In this document: positions 1 to 5,945 of the stretch, piece by piece | How positions within the stretch are numbered: position 1 is the stretch's first letter | Layout: each line of letters begins with the position of its first letter | Source of the DNA: JASLQO01 sp002327525 | GTDB lineage: Bacteria > Pseudomonadota > Gammaproteobacteria > Pseudomonadales > Azotimanducaceae | Direction: 5' to 3' | Assembly: GCA_030744435.1 (NCBI GenBank) | Contig: JASLQO010000028.1 | Location: forward strand, 1-9,943 | DNA length: 9,943 bases | Program-made: the position numbers and the translations under genes | Notes under the pieces: model-generated | What the model was told of the DNA's origin: nothing | The model's input: only the letters and a program-made list of their open reading frames with translations | Database searches by the model: none

Positions 1-101
1 TCTACGACGCCATGTCTGTTTTCATTCCGGCGCCCGCGCTTCGCTACGCCCAACATCCATCACAAAAGCAACGCGAAGGCACTGGTAAAAAAACGAAAAT
101 T
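1..101. repeat. REP-like half palindrome next to truncated asmA
   Basis: On the minus strand this stretch contains GATGTTGGGCGTAGCGAAGC (plus positions about 39-58) followed by GCGGGCGCC. From memory, TTGGGC(G/T)TAGCGAAGCGC-type words are arms of dispersed intergenic palindromes in several gammaproteobacteria. Only one clear arm is visible, so the other may have decayed. No coding frame here continues the AsmA protein that ends at 102. The assignment rests on pattern recognition only; genome-wide copy number would settle it. Confidence 0.35.
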
Positions 102-1112
102 CTAATTGTCGCCAGCGAAAGAAATAGTTGACGCTGACCAACCGCCCTTGATCGAGGCGATCAGCTCCGCCTCGGTGTTGCCAAGCAGGTCGAAGCCGCC
201 TTCGCCATCGAGTGGTGCTGCCCACGTCAATGGTTGTTTCAGCCAGTTCATCAACCGCTGGCTGTCCACGCTATGCAGTTGGGGGCGCAATCGCCAGCGC
301 AAAGGGGGACGCCGTGCATCCAGATCGAAGCTGGTGGTAGCGCTGCCACCCAGAAAACGCGGCATCTCAATGTCGCCAGTAACCCGGTCGTCAGCGGCCC
401 GCAGCGTAAGGTGAACGTCCGGGAAGGACTCTGCCTGCAGTTCCAGCTGATCGAGGGTGCATTTAATGCTGGCGTCCCACGCGTACAGCAAATCGAGCGG
501 AATGAGGTCGTCGGACTTCGGAGCGATGGGTGAGTCGGGGCTGGTCACTGGTTCGGCGTCCACATCACAAACGCCCTTTGTTTCCGTGGTGGAGAACATC
601 GTGTTGGCAAGGTGCATGCTGCCGTGCGACCCCAGCACGAGGAGTCCGTTCGCGTCGATGGGGCGTGGTATTGCACCGGGTGTTTCGTATAGCAAACTGG
701 TTGCGAAGGGCGTAGGTCTGTTCAGGGCGAAATCGACGAGGCTCAGTGAATGGATAGTAATGCGGTCAAGCGCGCTGTGTACTTCGGCATCGGTGATGGT
801 GATGGAACGAACTTCCCAGGTTTCTATGGCTCTGAGTTCGCGCAGCAGGCTCAATACATCGATGACCATGGCGAGTTGGCCAATGACGGCTTCATCCCCG
901 CCGTAGTCGATCGAGACACGCTCGGCAGTCAGTGAAATCGGCGCTACCAACCCCCAACTGAGGTCGCCCTCGATCGTTACCGCAGCGCCGGTTTGTGCGT
1001 GCAGGAATGCCTCTAGGCGGGGTTTCAATCGATTGGCATCCTGAATCCACCACCAGGCGGCCGTGGTTCCGATGAGAAGTGTGGCGAGGAGAGCCAGCAG
1101 TACTTTGCGCAA
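102..1112 (-). CDS. AsmA-family protein, C-terminally shortened
   Basis: This 336-residue protein resembles the N-terminal part of AsmA, an inner-membrane-anchored, mostly periplasmic protein linked to outer-membrane lipid and protein homeostasis. Residues 2-22 form a membrane anchor or signal segment. Residues about 25-67 (DANRLKPRLEAFL, TGAAVTIEGDLSW, then PISLTAERVSI) match the family's start. The protein ends just after a GNTEAELIASIKGG-like segment, which in AsmA proteins leads into a C-terminal part of roughly 200 residues. AsmA proteins are usually 600 residues or more, so this copy looks truncated. The start is TTG: an in-frame TGA lies three codons upstream, and GGAG sits 9 bases before the TTG. 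The next gene upstream is the small ORF at 1197-1415, and a REP-like sequence follows the stop. It could be a pseudogene or a genuinely short paralogue. AsmA membership is fairly sure; functionality is not. Confidence 0.7.
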   Translation of the reverse strand: MRKVLLALLATLLIGTTAAWWWIQDANRLKPRLEAFLHAQTGAAVTIEGDLSWGLVAPISLTAERVSIDYGGDEAVIGQLAMVIDVLSLLRELRAIETWEVRSITITDAEVHSALDRITIHSLSLVDFALNRPTPFATSLLYETPGAIPRPIDANGLLVLGSHGSMHLANTMFSTTETKGVCDVDAEPVTSPDSPIAPKSDDLIPLDLLYAWDASIKCTLDQLELQAESFPDVHLTLRAADDRVTGDIEMPRFLGGSATTSFDLDARRPPLRWRLRPQLHSVDSQRLMNWLKQPLTWAAPLDGEGGFDLLGNTEAELIASIKGGWSASTISFAGDN

Positions 1113-1124
1113 AGACGTTCACTC

Positions 1125-1160
1125 CGACGACGGATTCGTCAGCGACGACGGTTTCGTCAG
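1125..1160. repeat. Tandem 18-bp duplication
   Basis: Two adjacent 18-bp copies, 1125-1142 and 1143-1160, read CGACGACGG(A/T)TTCGTCAG and differ at one base. They lie between asmA and the small upstream ORF. The copy nearer asmA carries the GGAG that appears to act as ribosome binding site for the TTG start. No coding role is evident. It is probably a recent slippage duplication. Confidence 0.75.
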
Positions 1161-1196
1161 TATAGAGGGGATACCTGAGGGCTTGTTGAACGCAGG

Positions 1197-1415
1197 TCAG
1201 GAATGGCGAGGTGTGGAGCGGCGCATCGTCTTGAAAGGATGCCATCTGCGCGGCCAGGTGAAACGCGCCCCGGCGATCCGTTGCTGGCAGCGTGCGACGT
1301 GACGCTCGAGTGCAGCTTCTGCCTCATCGTAGGATTGGAATGGACCGCCGCGCTGATTGCCGCGGATCGCGAAGTACCAGTGTTCGCCTTGGTCCCTGTA
1401 GATTCGATTGTTCAT
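1197..1415 (-). CDS. Small conserved-looking protein, DUF6316-like
   Basis: This 72-residue ORF starts with ATG at 1415. Residues 3-46 (NRIYRDQGEHWYFAIRGNQR, then GGPFQSYDEAEAALERHV) have the layout of small uncharacterised proteobacterial proteins with a WYF-x-x-R, GPF, acidic/Ala, L-x-x-(Y/H)-(V/I) pattern, which I associate with DUF6316. No function is known to me. There is no signal peptide or membrane segment, and the tail is basic. Only a weak ribosome binding site precedes the ATG. asmA follows 84 bp downstream on the same strand and could be cotranscribed. The family resemblance is from memory. Confidence 0.55.
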   Translation of the reverse strand: MNNRIYRDQGEHWYFAIRGNQRGGPFQSYDEAEAALERHVARCQQRIAGARFTWPRRWHPFKTMRRSTPRHS

Positions 1416-1474
1416 CCGATAGATGGCTTGTGGCTATTCCTTGCCGCGCCATTTCATCATGCCCTGATGCACCG

Positions 1475-1505
1475 ATTGTACGCTTAATGTAACGATTTTT
1501 GTCAC
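1475..1505 (-). promoter_or_regulatory. Candidate promoter for the small ORF and asmA
   Basis: On the minus strand TACAAT (plus 1475-1480) is a good -10 box, with GTGACA (plus 1500-1505) upstream at a long 19-base spacing. It lies about 60 bases before the ATG at 1415. The spacing is suboptimal, so this is a moderate candidate only. Confidence 0.35.
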
Positions 1506-1543
1506 TGTAGTTGACTTGCTTGATGCCTGAGCCTCGGAGAGCG

Positions 1544-1759
1544 TGTATATCGGCACGTTGAGATAGTGTGTGTCCCGAAATATTTGTATATCGGCACGTT
1601 GAGATAGTGTGTGTCCCGAAATATTCGCCGAAATATTCGAAATATTTCCAATATCTAAGATAGTGTGTGTCCCGAAATATTCAAATATTCCAAGATAGTG
1701 TGTGTCCCGAAATATTCCCGAAATATTTGGATATTTTAAATATTTGAGGAATATCCGGG
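1544..1759. repeat. Intergenic array: four TGTGTGTCCCG cores with AAATATT words
   Basis: A 41-bp unit is repeated exactly in tandem (1544-1584 and 1585-1625). Its 24-bp inner part (AGATAGTG, TGTGTCCC, GAAATATT) recurs at 1658-1681 and 1693-1716, giving four copies. The invariant core TGTGTGTCCCG lies at 1567, 1608, 1664 and 1699. On the minus strand each core reads CGGGACACACA preceded by AATATTT. Partial copies of the word sit on that same side of the second and fourth cores (1626-1645 and 1717-1727). The tail contains a 7-bp inverted repeat, GGATATT (1729-1735) with AATATCC (1750-1756). No ORF lies in the array. The opposite-facing array at 9646-9819 shares the core. The design recalls ends recognised by Y1/IS200-like REP-associated transposases, but no transposase gene is present in the window. 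Confidence 0.85.
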
Positions 1760-1799
1760 ATATTGGGCGAACCGCAGTGCAGAAAACTGGGCAGGTGTG

Positions 1800-2195
1800 A
1801 TGAGTATCGGTACTTGGGATCCGAAGCGGCCGTCGGGGTTGGATGATGAGGTGCTTGCCGAGTTGCGAGTGGCAGCGCAGCGGCTGGATGAGCCCGATTT
1901 TGGTCTGAACGCGGACCAGATCGGGCGCCTGGCGGCGTTTGCGCGAGTGGAGGGGAATGAATGGGGGGCAGCGATCGGTGTTCTTGACGATGATCTGCTG
2001 GTGGGGCTGGTGCGGCTTCTGGTGCTGGCGGAAGGACGGTTCCCGTCATGGGAGGGTGGTGCGAAGTCGCCGGTGATCCTCATGGCGAGAGAGCTCAGGC
2101 AAAGGGACGCCTATCCCGACGACCTTACCGCCTGGATCAGAGTCAATAGCGACAACCGCTTCCTGCCGCATGGCAGTCTGCTGGATCGTTTGTAG
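1800..2195 (+). CDS. Conserved-looking hypothetical protein upstream of hisB
   Basis: I do not recognise a named family. From the ATG at 1800 the product has 131 residues, is acidic and appears soluble, with no signal peptide or membrane helix. An N-terminal region (GTWDPKRPSGLDDEVLAELR) is followed by a mainly helical stretch (residues 37-80). A motif-like end follows: FPSWEGG at 81-87, SPVILMARELR at 90-100, and AWIRVNSDNRFLPHGSLLDRL at 111-131. I have an impression of similar C termini in unnamed proteins beside gammaproteobacterial genes. GTG at 1797 directly precedes the ATG and could be used instead; the AGG at 1793-1795 is a weak ribosome site for either. It ends 46 bp before hisB, and the probable hisB -10 box follows its stop at once. 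Third-position GC matches its neighbours, supporting a real gene. Confidence 0.75.
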   Translation: MSIGTWDPKRPSGLDDEVLAELRVAAQRLDEPDFGLNADQIGRLAAFARVEGNEWGAAIGVLDDDLLVGLVRLLVLAEGRFPSWEGGAKSPVILMARELRQRDAYPDDLTAWIRVNSDNRFLPHGSLLDRL

Positions 2196-2196
2196 C

Positions 2197-2202
2197 TATA
2201 AT
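2197..2202 (+). promoter_or_regulatory. Candidate -10 box for hisB-hisA
   Basis: A perfect TATAAT hexamer lies 2 bases after the preceding stop codon and 39 bases before the hisB ATG. The expected -35 position (about 2174-2179) has no good TTGACA match and lies inside the upstream gene. The context GCTATAATCGCGCC closely resembles the element before the rhodanese gene at 8746. Confidence 0.5.
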
Positions 2203-2241
2203 CGCGCCTCGTTTTTTCACAACATCCCCCAGGAGCGCGAC

Positions 2242-2835
2242 ATGACCGAGCGCACGGCCTATGTCAGCCGCGATACGGCAGAGACGAAGATCAGCATCGA
2301 GCTGAATCTCGACGGTAGTGGCAAGGTGGAGTTCGACACCGGGCTTGCCTTTTTCGAGCACATGCTCACGCAAATCGCACGCCATGGGCTGATCGATCTA
2401 GAGGTCCGGGCAGAAGGCGATCTCCAGGTCGATGCGCACCACACGGTCGAGGATGTTGGCATCGTGTTCGGGCAGGCGCTGAAGGTGGCGCTCGGCGACA
2501 GGAAGGGGCTGGTGCGCTATGGTCACGCCTACGTGCCGCTCGACGAAGCGCTGTCGCGTGTGGTCATCGATCTCTCCGGCCGCCCGGGGCTCAAGTTTCA
2601 CGTGCCTTACACTCGCGCGCGGGTCGGTGATTTCGATGCGGACCTGTTGCGTGAGTTCTTTCAGGGCTTCGTCAACCACGCTCTGGTAACGTTGCACGTG
2701 GATAATCTGCGCGGAGAGAACGCCCACCATCAGGCGGAAACGGTGTTCAAGGCGTTCGGTCGTGCTTTGCGCATGGCTATCTCGACGGATGACCGTATGG
2801 CGGGGCAGGTGCCCTCCACCAAGGGCTCTCTGTAG
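2242..2835 (+). CDS. hisB: Imidazoleglycerol-phosphate dehydratase
   Basis: HisB converts imidazole glycerol phosphate to imidazole acetol phosphate, the sixth step of histidine synthesis, in the cytoplasm. At 197 residues this is the monofunctional form, without the N-terminal histidinol-phosphatase domain of the enterobacterial fusion. The manganese-binding motifs of both pseudo-repeats are present: FFEHML (residues 37-42), DAHHTVED (64-71), the His of GFVNHA (142-147) and NAHHQAE (160-166). The C terminus PSTKGSL is also typical. The start is the ATG at 2242, with AGGAG 6 bases upstream; the frame stays open further 5' but that part does not resemble HisB. hisA begins at the base after the TAG stop, suggesting coupled translation. 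The usual next gene, hisH, is missing. Confidence 0.97.
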   Translation: MTERTAYVSRDTAETKISIELNLDGSGKVEFDTGLAFFEHMLTQIARHGLIDLEVRAEGDLQVDAHHTVEDVGIVFGQALKVALGDRKGLVRYGHAYVPLDEALSRVVIDLSGRPGLKFHVPYTRARVGDFDADLLREFFQGFVNHALVTLHVDNLRGENAHHQAETVFKAFGRALRMAISTDDRMAGQVPSTKGSL

Positions 2836-3573
2836 ATGCTGCTGATCCCGGCTATCGATCTCAAGGACGGCAAGTGCGTACGCCTCAAACAAGGTCGCAT
2901 GGATGATGCGGATGTCTTTTCAGACGATCCGGTTTCCATGGCCAGACACTGGGTGGATGTGGGCTGCCGGCGTCTGCATATCGTAGATCTGGACGGGGCA
3001 TTCGCGGGAAGGCCGCGCAATCAGGCGCTGATTGCCGCCATGGTCTCGGCCATGGCGGGTGTGCCGGTGCAAGTAGGCGGCGGTATACGCTCGTCGGAGA
3101 TCGTCGAAGGCTATCTCGGGGCCGGGGTGGCCAGCGTCATCATCGGTACCAAGGCGGTGGAAGATCCGGACTTTCTGGAACAGATGGCCGCGAGGCACCC
3201 GCAACGAATCATTCTGGGCCTCGATGCTCGGGACGGGCGGGTCGCCACCGAGGGCTGGGACGTCACCTCGACCCGTACCGCGGTCAACCTCGCACGCTGG
3301 GCGGGCCAGTTGCCGCTGGAGGCAATCGTGTATACCGACATCGAGCGCGACGGCATGTTGACGGGCGTCAACATCCCGGCGACGCTCGATGTGGCGGTTT
3401 CGTCCGGGCTCCCCGTCATCGCTTCCGGCGGAGTTGCGAGTCTCGACGACGTACGCCGGCTGCACGTGGCCGACCGAGAGCATCCGGGTCTTCTATATGG
3501 TGCCATCACCGGGCGGGCCATCTATGAGGGCACGCTGGAGTTGGCTGAGGGACAGCTCGTCTTCGATAGGTGA
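2836..3573 (+). CDS. hisA: ProFAR isomerase (phosphoribosylformimino-AICAR-P isomerase)
   Basis: HisA is a (beta/alpha)8-barrel enzyme that isomerises ProFAR to PRFAR, the fourth step of histidine synthesis. The 245-residue length is normal. The catalytic aspartates are visible as Asp8 (PAIDLKDG) and Asp130 (LGLDARDG). The phosphate-binding motifs GGGIR (81-85) and ASGG (196-199), plus YTDIERDGMLTG (166-177) and GRAIYEG (226-232), complete the signature and separate it from the related HisF. The ATG follows the hisB stop without a gap. Its product PRFAR is the substrate of HisF-HisH, yet neither gene follows: the sequence after the stop at 3573 shows no HisF start. Those enzymes must be encoded elsewhere if the pathway is complete. 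Confidence 0.97.
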   Translation: MLLIPAIDLKDGKCVRLKQGRMDDADVFSDDPVSMARHWVDVGCRRLHIVDLDGAFAGRPRNQALIAAMVSAMAGVPVQVGGGIRSSEIVEGYLGAGVASVIIGTKAVEDPDFLEQMAARHPQRIILGLDARDGRVATEGWDVTSTRTAVNLARWAGQLPLEAIVYTDIERDGMLTGVNIPATLDVAVSSGLPVIASGGVASLDDVRRLHVADREHPGLLYGAITGRAIYEGTLELAEGQLVFDR

Positions 3574-3678
3574 CCGTTCGTCGTAAATCCTGGTGCGGGA
3601 ACCCTCGCGGCGGTTGCCATCCTTACCCGCAGGCCCAAACTAGGCGTGCCGAGTTACCGTGACAGGATGCTGGTATGA

Positions 3679-3975
3679 GACGGCTGCGCGGGACGTAATG
3701 AGCTAAGCGGCTCCACGATTACCATCACGAGTCTCGGCAGGATGGGTGGTGTGGTTATAACACCCGTGATCAACGTACTGGAAGTCTCGATCTTTGGCGT
3801 CAACAAGGCGGTCAAGTGCGCGGTGGTGGTGGACGATCAGATTGTGGTGCGAACGATGATGAACCTGTCGTCTTCCTTCGATCACCGCTTCGTGGATGGC
3901 TTTGATGCCGCCAGTCTCATTCAGAGGTTGAAAGAGATGCTGGAAGAACCAGCACTACTGTTCATCGACGATTGA
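3679..3975 (+). pseudogene. C-terminal remnant of a 2-oxoacid dehydrogenase E2 acyltransferase
   Basis: The frame encodes the last ~90 residues of a dihydrolipoamide acyltransferase (E2) catalytic domain. It runs from ELSGSTITITSLG (codons from 3700) through MGGVVITPVIN and VSIFGVNKAV to MNLSSSFDHRFVDG and ALLFIDD. The catalytic His and Asp of DHRxxDG are kept. The MNLS-SFDHR and ALLFI wording is closest, from memory, to branched-chain or acetoin-type E2. Lipoyl, subunit-binding and most catalytic sequence is missing: a stop lies in frame at 3676-3678 and a full E2 needs about 300 more codons. Another frame just upstream (YETAARDVMS, ending near 3703) could be a frameshifted continuation. An ATG at 3742 would allow a 77-residue product, but a functional enzyme is implausible. 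It ends 14 bp before the convergent gene at 3990. Confidence 0.8.
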
Positions 3976-3989
3976 GAAAGTGGCCCGAC

Positions 3990-4718
3990 TCACTCCATAG
4001 CGGCGTTGACGGCCACGGTCATCGTGCTGTGATCTATCAACTCACTAACCAGACGAAGGCGTGTGCCAGACGGTAGATTGCTCAGGCGCGATTCGAGAAA
4101 ACGTAGCGTAACAACGTGGGGATGGCCTACCACCACCACATGGCCTCGTAGGTGCATGATTCGCAAGGCGCGGGCAAATTGCTGGTGCACGTGTTCGATG
4201 GTTGGTTTGTGATCCAGGAATACATCCCTGGCGATGGTCGGGACGTCCAGCGTACGCGCCACTCGATGGGCCACTGTGTGCGAACTGGTTCGACTGTCCA
4301 GAAAGTAAAGACCCGTTTCCGTCAAACTGGACATCAACCGGCGCATTGACGCTTCGTCGGCGGTGAGCAGGCTGCCGGTGTGATTGGAGACACCCCGAAT
4401 GCGGGGTATGGCTTTCACGGATGCAGCGAGCAGTGCTTCGAATTCCGAATCGAGCATGGCGCGTTTCAGCGTGCCGATTTCTTCGCGCGCCTCGCGCAAG
4501 CGTTCAGGCTCCATGGGCTGGTGCAGGATGACTTCGTGTCCCGCCGCGTGGGCCGCGTGTGCGATGGAGACACTCGCGGGCGCAAATGGCAGCAATCCCA
4601 GTGTGAACCTGCCGGGTAGATCGATCACACGTTGCGCACGTGCCAGGTTGTGGCCGAGGTCATCGATCACTATGGCGAGTTCACCGGCATTGGCGTAAGT
4701 GGCGGATACCACAGTCAC
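3990..4718 (-). CDS. Divergent polysaccharide deacetylase family protein (YibQ-like)
   Basis: This protein belongs to the divergent polysaccharide deacetylase (DUF610/YibQ) family, predicted periplasmic enzymes of the NodB-like fold acting on an unknown glycan. From the GTG at 4718 it has 242 residues. Visible motifs are LAIVIDDLGHN (14-24), LGLLPFAP (40-47), GHEVILHQPMEP (60-71), SNHTGSLLT (111-119), YFLDSRTSSHTVA (138-150), RDVFLDHK (164-171) and VVGHPHVVTLRFL (196-208). The coordinate given is the nearest canonical start, but it leaves only a stub of signal peptide (VVSATYANA). The frame continues upstream as KQLSTLCLCV to a CTG at 4748 that overlaps the ctpA stop as CTGA, with GGAG 8 bases before it. 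That start would give 252 residues and a complete signal peptide, and I favour it. It is the last gene of the gpmI-envC-ctpA run. Confidence 0.9.
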   Translation of the reverse strand: MTVVSATYANAGELAIVIDDLGHNLARAQRVIDLPGRFTLGLLPFAPASVSIAHAAHAAGHEVILHQPMEPERLREAREEIGTLKRAMLDSEFEALLAASVKAIPRIRGVSNHTGSLLTADEASMRRLMSSLTETGLYFLDSRTSSHTVAHRVARTLDVPTIARDVFLDHKPTIEHVHQQFARALRIMHLRGHVVVVGHPHVVTLRFLESRLSNLPSGTRLRLVSELIDHSTMTVAVNAAME

Positions 4719-4744
4719 ACAAAGACACAGGGTACTCAGCTGCT

Positions 4745-5905
4745 TCAGGATGTGGGCTCCGTTGCCTCGTGGTTGTCCTTCACGAAGAGCACCTCGAGCG
4801 CTGTGTCGAGCAGCGCCGTGTCGCTAACATCGCTCATTGTCACGTCGGGTTCAATACCCTGTTCGTGGATCGATGCCCCGAGGGGCGTGTAGTAGTAGGC
4901 GCTGGTCAGTTTCAGAGCATGGCCGTCGGAGAGCGGAATTACCGATTGTACGGAGCCCTTGCCGTAGCTGCGGGTGCCGACGATGGTCGCGCGTCCGTGA
5001 TCGCGAAGCGCTCCAGCCACCACCTCGGAGGCGGAAGCAGATCCTCCATTTATCAGCACCACTATGGGCGCACCGTCGATCAGGTCATTGCCGGATGCGC
5101 GATATTTGACATGACTGCTCGGTAGGCGTCCCTCGGTGTAGACGATGAGACCATCGGCGAGCAGCGCATCGGCAACACTAACCGAGGTCTGCAGCAGGCC
5201 GCCGGGGTTGTCGCGCAGATCTAGCACCAGTCCCTGAATGTCTCCCTGCATACGCAACGCCTGCAGCGTGGTGGAGAAGTGCTCGCCGGTGAGGCTGCGA
5301 AACTGTGCTATGCGCACATAGGCGATGCCCGGGCGTAGCCAGCGGCTGGTGACACTTTCCGACTCGATGTGCGCGCGTTGCAGGCTGACGTCGAATGCCG
5401 GGTTGTCACCTCGTTTGACCTTGAGATGCACCGTACTACCCGCCGCTCCCCGCATTCTTCGCACCGCCTGATTCAGCCGCTGGCCTTTGAGAGAGGTGTT
5501 GTCGACCTCCAGAAGACGGTCGCCGGAGCGAATGCCGGCGGCGCTTGCCGGTGAGCCGTCGATAGGGGCGATGACGGTGAAATAGCCGTTTACCAGACCC
5601 AACTCAATGCCGATACCCACGAAGTGTCCGGCGGTGTCGTGCCGCAGGCGCTCGTACGCGTGGCGGTTCAGGAGGTTGGTGTGGGGATCGAGCCCGGAGA
5701 GCATGCCGCTGATGGCATCAATCATCAGTTGTCTTTCCGATACGTCCTCGACGTAGTTAGCGCTGACGTGCCGGAGCACTTCATCGATGCGCGCGCCGTG
5801 ACCGACGCCGTCTTCTTGCAGGTGGTGGTAGGTAAGCACGCCAAGGGCAACACCCGTGACCATGCTGAAGGTCGTACCGATCAATGTCAGGGGCCGCAGG
5901 GTCAT
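4745..5905 (-). CDS. ctpA: S41-family carboxy-terminal processing protease
   Basis: This is a periplasmic serine protease of the CtpA/Prc-like S41 family, which trims or degrades exported proteins from their C termini. Its position after envC suggests a role in regulating peptidoglycan hydrolases, which is an inference. It has 386 residues, with an N-terminal membrane or signal helix (about 5-26). A PDZ domain covers about 92-170 (HFVGIGIELG, GSPASAAGIRSGDRLLEVD), and the protease core contains YVRIAQF, LVLDLRDNPGGLL and GGSASASEVVAGAL. The catalytic set by family spacing is Ser291, Lys316 (YGKGSVQ) and Gln320. The ATG at 5905 follows CCGGG, a modest ribosome site, 40 bp after the envC stop. 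A TTGACA (plus 5936-5941) lies in that gap without a convincing -10 box. Its TGA appears to overlap the start of the next gene. Confidence 0.95.
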   Translation of the reverse strand: MTLRPLTLIGTTFSMVTGVALGVLTYHHLQEDGVGHGARIDEVLRHVSANYVEDVSERQLMIDAISGMLSGLDPHTNLLNRHAYERLRHDTAGHFVGIGIELGLVNGYFTVIAPIDGSPASAAGIRSGDRLLEVDNTSLKGQRLNQAVRRMRGAAGSTVHLKVKRGDNPAFDVSLQRAHIESESVTSRWLRPGIAYVRIAQFRSLTGEHFSTTLQALRMQGDIQGLVLDLRDNPGGLLQTSVSVADALLADGLIVYTEGRLPSSHVKYRASGNDLIDGAPIVVLINGGSASASEVVAGALRDHGRATIVGTRSYGKGSVQSVIPLSDGHALKLTSAYYYTPLGASIHEQGIEPDVTMSDVSDTALLDTALEVLFVKDNHEATEPTS

Positions 5906-5945
5906 CCCGGTATGAGGCGCTCAATGGAAGTGGCTTGTCAACCGG

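Noticed and set aside
457..906. 149-residue plus-strand ORF inside asmA
   Set aside because: It lies entirely antisense to a recognisable AsmA reading frame, has no recognisable motif and no ribosome site, and is serine-rich as shadow ORFs often are.
1544..1716. CRISPR array
   Set aside because: Copies are spaced irregularly (41, 56 and 35 bp), the first two are a gapless tandem duplication, and the intervening sequence consists of degenerate repeat words rather than unique spacers. No cas gene is present.
1681..2083. Minus-strand proline/serine-rich ORFs
   Set aside because: They are shadow frames of the 1800-2195 gene running into the repeat array, with composition typical of antisense GC-rich DNA.
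2170..2241. N-terminal extension of HisB
   Set aside because: It overlaps the end of the previous gene and has no HisB-like residues; the ATG at 2242 has an AGGAG ribosome site at ideal spacing.
2398..3521. Minus-strand ORFs of 136-187 residues across hisB and hisA
   Set aside because: They are antisense to two confidently identified enzymes and show Arg/His/Pro-rich shadow composition.
3574..3600. Start of hisF after hisA
   Set aside because: All three plus-strand frames were checked by eye for the HisF beginning (such as AKRIIPCLDV) and none was found.
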